From positions 547,988-584,653 of the forward strand of contig NW_001865061.1 of assembly GCF_000002865.3 (NCBI RefSeq): a DNA stretch of 36,666 bases, read 5' to 3'. The stretch's first letter is position 1. Each line of letters starts with the position of its first letter. A program made the translations under genes and the position numbers. Positions 11,901 through 20,900 of this stretch are shown here, piece by piece. The notes below the pieces were generated by a model. The model was given only the letters and a program-made list of their open reading frames with translations. It was not told where the DNA came from and made no database searches. The stretch comes from Monosiga brevicollis MX1 (lineage: Eukaryota; Opisthokonta; Choanoflagellata; Craspedida; Salpingoecidae).

Positions 11901-14900
11901 CAAACTCGACGGGTTTGCTAATGAGATCAATGCTCGAATCCTCTGTTTTGGCTTGCACCAGACGAGCCGTGAATGCTGCGATGCCCGCCGTGTGTGCGCG
12001 GAACCTCAGCTTTGCTAGTTCTGGCAGGCCGGCCAATGGCACTTCCGGGATACCGGAGATCACGGCAATACCAAGCTCGTCTCGCATTGTAAAGGTGCCT
12101 GACCCAAAACTGCTTCCCGGTTGAGCCGATTCGAGTTCCACAAGGGAAGGATCAAAATCAACCTCAAGGACAAACGAACCGAGGCGAGGTACACCCGAGC
12201 CAACACGGAAGCGCACTGGCATGGTTAGGGTGGCGCCCACCGCTACGGGCGACAACGGCAAACCGGATGTGGCCCCCAGGTCTCCATCGAGATGGGCTGG
12301 GTGCAGATTGGTTGGCACCGTGAGCAGGGCTGGCAGAGCTGAGGACGAGGCGCCTGCGGGCGCCACCAACAGCTGTACTGGTGCATAGTCGTTGGCGCGC
12401 AAAGTCGTGATGCCCAGCGCGGGATCGATCTCCACTGCCGTGGAGCTTGAAGACGCAAACGTGAGCAGGTCAGGATATTGAAGGGCAAGTGTCGAGCCTG
12501 TGAACAAGTTGGCATACGTCAGGACCGTGCCGTCAGACCAGGTTGTGTCGACGATAACCTGAGCTGTATCGTTGACCTGGCCCAAATAGGTGCCGGACAA
12601 GCTGATGGGGCCGGCGCGCAGGGCTGCATTGCTGAGAGCAGCCAGAGTCACCTCATCGTCACGCACCTCAACCTCGTGCTGCTGGCTCATGACCGTCTCA
12701 ATGGCGGCACCAAAGCCTGCAAGGCCCGCACTGAGGGGTTGGATGCGGCCCGTGTTAACGTCGAGGGTGGCTACTTCGGGCGTGAGTGCCATGACTGTCA
12801 CGTAGCTGGCTGTCAAGCTGACGCTCTGGCTTGCACCATCAGAAAGGCGTGCCGTTGCCGCCAGCAACAACTGCTGACGTGTGCCACCGGTGTCGGCCAA
12901 AACCAAACTCGTGTTCTTCGGGACGCTGTCTGAGCCCGAGTACACCGGATACGGCGTCGTGGATAGATGGAGCGAGGCCAGGGTGACCACTTGAATCTGT
13001 ACCGTGGCGGTAAAATTGATGTGTGTGAACGATACATTTATGGTGATGAGGCCGCCCGTTGCCCCGGCGGGCCGCAAAACGTCTCCATTAAGCGTGGCGT
13101 TGACCGTGGACAGTTCGGGTACGATCTCAAGTCGCATGCGTGCATCGCCGTTCATGATCTGAGGTCGAGTCGAAGCGAACACGAGAGTGACCAGCACATT
13201 GGCCTCGGTGCTCACTCCCAGATGCCGTGCCGGGTCTGCAGCTGTTGTAATGCGCGTCGGAAAGGCCTGTAGACGCGCCCCGACCGGAGCAGGAAGTTCA
13301 TGCGTCACCCGAGCCCGAGCTGATGCGAGCGTCACGCGTGATGTGTTGGGGGCTGTACAAGCGGCTGGCACTTGCCAGTCGACGCGTAATAAATATCCTG
13401 AGCCGGAGCCCGCCGCATAGACATCGCCGGAATGCGTTTGACCGTCCGCCTTGTCCACAATGCCAAGCACCCGCTCGTCTAGCGAGCTGAGGGTCAGCGC
13501 GGCGGTGTCGAGCTCCGCACTGGTGCCATCAGAAAAAATGCTGCGAGCAGCAACTTGAGCCTCGGCAAACTCCGACGTGAGACGTTGCTGGAGCGTCATC
13601 GTGGCCAAGGAAACTTGATCGCGAAACAGAATCGCGCTGGAAGGTACGGAGACGGTAAAACCCGTCAGCACGGTCACTTGCAACCCTTCCGTCAATACGG
13701 GCTCATCCGATGTGACGACCAGGGTGGAACCAACTTCCACGCCATCCACACGAACGGCGCGCACCTCGGTTGCCCCGGGGCTCTGGCCCACTAGCTGCAA
13801 CTGACCAGCGGCCGAGATACCAAGGGCCGCAGCCGTGCTGTTGAGGCTCAGCAGTGCTGGCAACAGCGGAGTGACATCCGACGCTGGGACAAAGACTCGA
13901 CTGCCCAGCCGCAGATCCGTATGCGCGCGGATGACAGTACGCTGATATAGTTGCGCGCACTCGGTGCCCATTGTGGTCGCTCCCTGAATTGCATTTAGGA
14001 CGGGGTCCGCAAGCTCAAACTGAATCGGCAGCTCCGGATATACTATGTAGAGAAGCGTGACGACCGAAAGATTCACCTGGTCCATGCTGATGATAATGGC
14101 TACGGGGTGGTCAGGATGTGCATCGGGACCGACCAGGATTTGCGAACAATCTGAGGTGAGCGTGACGCCGCTCGTATTGGTGCTACACGTAGCCACGCCA
14201 TGAAGATCGATCAAAGGGGCCTGAGGCAGGCCAGGGATCAACAGCGGTGCGATGTAAGCGGTTGTATTCAGTGCCGTTATTCGGCCCATGTGTACCAAGA
14301 GCATCGTTTCGGGCATGATGATGCCCAGGGGAGTGGGAATGGGCTCCAAGTGTACCTGGCCCACACCTTCAAGCGACGCGCCGGTGCGGTCCACTACAGT
14401 GGCGTTGGTTGGCCCTAGAATGAGAGTATCTGCCGCTTCGTCTGTAGCCGAGGTGATGCGTACGTGCACGGTGGCGTCTCTATTGGCCACGAGGCTGCGA
14501 AAGCTGACAACTGCCAGGCGCTCCATGCCCGTCACGCCGCGAACGGCCGATCGAGCCACACCCACCACACGCACCAGTCCGGCTTCGTAATAGGTCTCCG
14601 CCCGCCAGACATTTGTGTCGACCGTGACCGAGGTAAACGCCAGCTCCATCGCATCCACAGACAGTTCTATGCTCCAGGTGCTGAGTGGGAAGCGCGAGCC
14701 ATTGCCGTAAAGCGGGATGTCCAGCACATTGCCAGGATAAATCGGTCGCAGCGGAAGCCAAGCTTGTACCAGCGCCTGCGCCTGTGAAACCCATGGCGCA
14801 AATACCGGCACTGAGGGCAAAGGCAGCATTTGATTGCCGCTGTACGAGATCAAAGCCTGCACGGAGGACAGGCCTTGCAAAGAGGGCAAGGTGGAATCGA

Positions 14901-17900
14901 TGCAACGGAAAGCGTAGCCGTTCTGCCGCTGGCACTTTGTCGTGCGCAACCCGAGCGCGCCGAGATTCATCAGCAGGTTCACGTCCGATGTAGTGGCTGC
15001 ATATATATCGGTAATGGGCAAGCCGTACTCGTCCTGGAAGCGAACGAGGACGTCGAAGGCCACATCGGGATAAAGCACGGAAGTGATGACCTGTGCTGTC
15101 GTGGCTTGGGGGTTGGCAGGGCGCGCTGGGGCCGTGCGAGCCACGGACGTCGTGGATGTGCCGTAGGAAATGGCGATGCGGGCCGTTGTGCCATAGGGGA
15201 CGGGGTAAGTCGGAGCAAGTTCGGCACCATAGGACGTGCTACTGATACCCAAGACCTGGCTCACGGCCACTGAAGCGTCGGACGACTCAAAAATGGGCTT
15301 GGGGTAGCTAGCCGCGGGAGGCAAGGCTGGCACGCAAGTACGATCGGTTGTGGCTGTGGCAGGCACATCCTCCACTTCATCCTCATCGCACACCGTCAGC
15401 GGGGCACAAACTGTGTCACTCCACGCCTGGCACGCCGCAATCCGGTACGCGTGCAGTCCACAGCCGGCACAAAGGCGGCATGCACGATCCGAGGTCGCGG
15501 TTGCATTGGCCTCGACAAACTCGTTGGCTACACACTGTGTCAGGTTGGCACAGGCACGATCACTCGTGGCGGTCGGGGCTACACGTTCGTACTGTGCGTT
15601 GGTACAGACGGTCCGTGCCAAGCAGGCGGTGTCCTGTGTCAGCGTACAGGCGGTAAAAGCATACTCTTCTGTTCCGCAGGTGCTGCACGGTGTGCATAGC
15701 CGATCGCCCGAGGATGTGCATGGCGCACGCTCGTAGGAAACACCCGGGGTGCAATCGGAGCAGTTGGCACACTGCGTGTCGGCAAACTTGGAGCAGGGTG
15801 CAATTGGGTGGCGACCCGCAGGACAAGTCGAGCAATCGGCGCAGGCACGGTCCGAGGTGGCCGTCGCGTTGCGTGTTTCGTACTGCAATGGAGGCGGCTG
15901 GCACGTGGATAGGGCGGTGCAAGCGCGTCCGCTGGTGAGAGTCGGGCCTTCTGTCTCGTACTCGGAGGTTGCGCACTGGTCACCATTTGCCCAGCAGGTG
16001 AAGGACGAGCGCGAAATATTGAGCACGACCAGTGGGTTGTAGCCCGAACGCTCCAGCTGCACCGAGCCGCAAGAGGTCGGCAAAGGAAAGGAAAGGGGTT
16101 CGGCATACTTGAGTGAGGCACTCGAAGATGGACCGGCCAAGTGCGCGAGGCGAAGGGCTGAGGCGTGGCCGTCGGCGATGCTCTCTGTGAGCAAGTACAG
16201 GCTGGCATCATATGCGCCGGCCGGTAGAGCTGAGGCTGCTACAATCGCAAATGCGCCGGCGGATGAGCCAGACGAGTTGACTGGTACCATTTGCCACACG
16301 CCACCCTCATAGTTGCCTCCCTTGCTGACCGCCACGCGTTCACCTCGTTCCAAGACACTGCTGTGCATGGCCTGGGACGCACCGGCACCCTCCAGATCGA
16401 TGAAAAGGCGCGTGCGGGCGGTGACAGGGCAGTTGGCACGGGACACTACGTTGGCGCTGACGCTTAGCAGGCATCCAGTTGCGTTGGCACTTAGGACAGG
16501 ACTTGTGAGCCCAAGGTTGCGGACAAAGTGTAGCAAGCGCGCGTTGACAAACAACGCGTACAAAATGTCGGCCGCCTCGAAAGCGCCATTTCCGTCAGCG
16601 TCAAGACCTCGAATGGTATAGTCTGGCAGGGTACTCAGGTTGGCTGCGGCAGCGAAAAGCGTTTGTGCCCGATAAACATCGGCAATGTCGAACACGCAGT
16701 CGCCATTAACGTCACCCACGGCCCGAACGCCATTGGGACAGCTAGCACACGGTGGTGGGCTCGAGCACTTGATGGCGCACGAGCCCGTCTCGGTGGTGCG
16801 CCGTGAGCGGGTTTGAGCTGCTCCGCGTTGTCGGCGCCGGCGAGCTGGCAACTCCGAATCAGCGTCGACCCAAAAGGTCACATTTCCGGCGACAAAGGGT
16901 ACCTCGTCGCTCATCACTGTCTCGTCCACCGCCAGCAGAGTGCCACGGCCATCCAAGCGGCTCAGGCCTGTGGGCGCATTGGTCGATACTACCAAGGTTA
17001 ACACAGCCAGTTCAAGATTGGCTTGCCGGGGGAGCTGGCTGGCAATGCCGGAGATTTCAACCGAATCTTCAAATTCGTCCACCGGAGCCAGAAAGCTACC
17101 ACCAGCCCATGCGCTTCCCGGGCGCACCTGGGCTACGCGCACAACCGCAGCATCAAACTCGAGGCGTAGAGCAAAGGCCCCAATTTGCTGTGCTTGCCCG
17201 TTGATGCGAAGGGGGACGTGGACTGTCGCCCCGGGCACAACAGGCCCCAGTGGTGCCCCACTTGACGCACCCAAGTCAACATCAGCCGCCACCGGGTCAA
17301 GGTTGCAGTCAAAGCTCACGTTGGCCGCCACTGCTCGATCAGCGGCGGCTCGTACGCGTAAGACGAGAGGCATCGGAGCATTGCCGAGCAATGAGACCCG
17401 CAAAGTATGCGACTCCACTTCAGCCGATGGGCTGACCAGGGCTGGCGAGAAGTCGATCTCAGCCAGCACTAGGCCATGCCAAACTGGCCCTGACACGGTT
17501 CCAAAGCCGGGATACTGACGCCCGTCGTCAAAGACCAGGTCAAAGGTGGGGTAAGCCCCAGCCCCGATGGTCCCACGCAAGGTGGGTGAAAAGCGTAGAT
17601 TGCGCACGCTGGTGACATTGGTGGGATCTGTGTGCACCGTCAAGGGCACGCGAGGAGCAATCAGGCCCAGCAGCGAGGCACCCACATGCACGGGGTCAAG
17701 ATTGGAGATGAAGTCGGGCTCGGCGATGGGCGACACGCGAGCTGTTGCGGCGCTCCAAGACAAGATGTGGTCGACAACGCTACCACCAACGGCATGAGAC
17801 CAGAAGCTCACGCTCAGAGCAGGCTCGGTGGTGACGTCGAGATTGGCGCCATCGCTGCGCTGAAGCATGACCTGAAGCGTGCATTGCTGCCAGTGGCTGC

Positions 17901-20900
17901 TATTGCCGTAGGGCCTGAGGCCATCCACCACCATGGCTGAGCTACCCGCGTAGGCTGGATACGGGCGTAACGTGGCAGTCAAGCTCGTGGTTTCGACCAC
18001 GGACAAGAGTAATTGGGTGCTGACATTCGTGTGTGTAAAGCCAATGCGCAGACGGACCGTTCCGGACCCGCCTGTGGGACTGCTATAAACGCGAAAGGGA
18101 CCGGCTGCTGAGCGATTCATCGAAACAATGTTTTCGCCTTCGAGAATCGTGAGGGTGGTTCGTTGGTCCAGCGACATGTCTTGCATGTGGTCGGCATATG
18201 TCAGTGCTGCACTAATGGTAGCAATGGTCGGCAAGGCAGCGTGCTGCAATTGAGCCAGCGCGCTCCCGGGTACGGCCAGCACGTCGTGGCTCAGCTCGGC
18301 AGTGGCGCCAGAGGGCGGTGGCCAAGCAAGAGTCACGTTGAGCGTCGTTTCGGCCCACAGGGCGGGCGTGGCACAGCCCGCTGGCATCCACGCCACGCGC
18401 ACACGACCTTGACCAGGCCTATCGAGAGCCTGCACAGCCGTGCCGTTGTTGATGACCCTCAGGAATTCAGGGGAGAGCGACTCCAAAATCAAGCCTTGCG
18501 TGGGGCTTAATGGCAAACGCGTGCCGTCCTGAAACAGAACGGAGGCGACAATGCTTGCAACCTGGCCTTCTCGGGTGAGTACCGAGGTCCAGGATGCATT
18601 GAGGTGCACTGGAGTCAAGGCAGTGAGAATTTCACTGTCGGCGCTCAGCGCAACATCGGCCACCACGGCGGCATCCAGACGGCGCACCACGGCCGCTTCT
18701 TCGCTCATGGGCACAACAACAGCTGCAGCCCCAAGCCGCGGTCGATCGAAGGCCACCTCAAACACGTCTTTGCCAACAGTGGATGTGGGCCAAACACGCA
18801 GGTATCCGTCGTCGGCCATGACTGTAGCGATGCTAGCCGCGCTGGCACCCACTTCCACGAGGTGAGGGGCAAGGATTGAGCTCAGATCAACCGGGCGGCT
18901 CAGGGTATCTAAAGTCAGATTAGCGGTCACAGCGACGGCCAGGGGCTCAAAGGCGGCACAACTGTCAGTGCCATTAAACGGATTTAAGGGTGCTGGCAGG
19001 CGTCGGAGCACCGCTGTCGAGGTGCTCAGCGTGACATCGGTGAAACGCCATAGGCGGAGAGGAACGTGGGCCCTCGTGTCTTCGACCGAGATGTTCAGTA
19101 GGAGTGACGCGCCCGGTGCGGGCAAAGCCGTCCCAGGCAACACCAGCCGCGAGCAATCGCTGCTCGGAACGACGGCTACCTCTTCTGCCCCGATGATCTC
19201 GCAGACCAGAGCCAGGCCGTCCATTGTCGACGTACGATCGCTAAAGCTAGCTTGGTAAGCAATGCGCGCGGTACTAGCCAGCCCAGTTAGTGTAGCGGTG
19301 TCGACCAAGTCGGTGTGCAAGACCCAGGCGTGGAAGCCCGCCAAACGGGGCTCTCGAACCACGAGCCGACCCGTGCTCGTGGCTGGGCTCTCGCGGGCAA
19401 AGCGATCAAACACTGCCACGTTGGTTGACGCCATGCGATTGACTAGATTTTCGCGGCCAATGTCAAGAAAGTCAAGCACGGTGCAAGAGAGCGTCGCGTT
19501 GCCGGAGCGGGCCGCAGTAGTCACGCGGAGGTGGACGGTTCCCACAGCTCGCGCAGGCACGGCACCAACCGGGGCGTTGGCCACGTCGGCGTAGGTACCC
19601 AGGAATGCGAGGCTTTGAGCGCTTTCTCGGCTCTCAGTCAGAGTAAAATCGGCAGTCAGACTTACCCCTACAATCTCGATTCCAGCGCTCGCTTGGCAAT
19701 GGAGACGAAAGAGGCCCACCTCGCGGATAGCATAAGCATGCAGCGTGGCATCCACGGCATCGCCAGGGTAAAGGTCGTGGGCCGGTACATTGAGTGCCAG
19801 CGCGGGTAGATCAGCTAGGACCACATCGGCGGGTGCGTGCAGGTAGAGCGTGCTGATGGGTGCTGTGACAGAGGAGATGTTCGCAGCGTGGGCCTCCCCG
19901 ACGTGGACCACCAGCTCAAGACTGATTTGCGCATGAAAGAGGGCAATGGGCAAGTCCAGCTGTGCCATGCAGATGCCGCTGGGGCGGCTTGGCGAGCACG
20001 CTGCTTGCAAATCGCTCGCATTCACGCCATCGGGAAGCTCACCGAAGCCACGCGGTGGGCGCAGCGAAAAGCCCAAACGAGCATCGGCGGACACGTGTGC
20101 GGCGCTGCCGGTGGCAGACCGCCCTTGTAATTGCACAACCACTGTCGGGTCAGAGAACCAAAGTTGCGAGTCGGTAACCATGAAGGCTTCCACCGAGACG
20201 AGTGGCAGGATGGGCGGCACAAGCGTGAGGGCGGCCGGTGCAGTACGCTCTGCTAGCTCGGCGCTGACCGTGGCACTGCTCCCATTTATGACAGGACCAG
20301 CCACGTGCGTGAGGTTTGGGATCTGGCCGGCTGGCGAGGGGTACAGCAGCGCGTTTTGCACGATTATGCGCGGCTGAAAGCTGAAAGGTTTGGGGATATA
20401 TTGACAAGCGCGGTCCGAAGTGGCAGTGCGTGGAAGCACCTCGATCTCGTCCAGAGCGCACTGGGTCGCATTGTGGCAGAGTCGATCCGAGGTGGGGGTG
20501 CAGTCGATGGCCGCGTACTGATGGGCTTGGCAGGATTGACACGAAAACTGACAGCGAGACCCATATGTTTCACGGTGACATTGGCAGGTGTAGTTGTTGG
20601 TGCCGTCGACGCAGGTACCACCGTTGGCGCAGGCGTCGGGGATACAATCATCAATGTTGGTTGCACAGCGTGGCCCGGTAAAGCCGTCGGGACACGAGCA
20701 ATTGAAGCGATCGGCGGAGGTGTTGCACTGGGCCGTGCATTGGGCGAGTGCGGTAAAGAGAGCACGGCTGGTGGTATCGAGGTCGACGTACACCGACTGA
20801 TTGCGCGCACAAGACAGCATGCATTCCGTGTTGCACGGTGTGGGAGCGCGCTGAAAGGGCTCATGTGCACAGGGTTGTAGTTGCTGGCAGCCGACATCCT

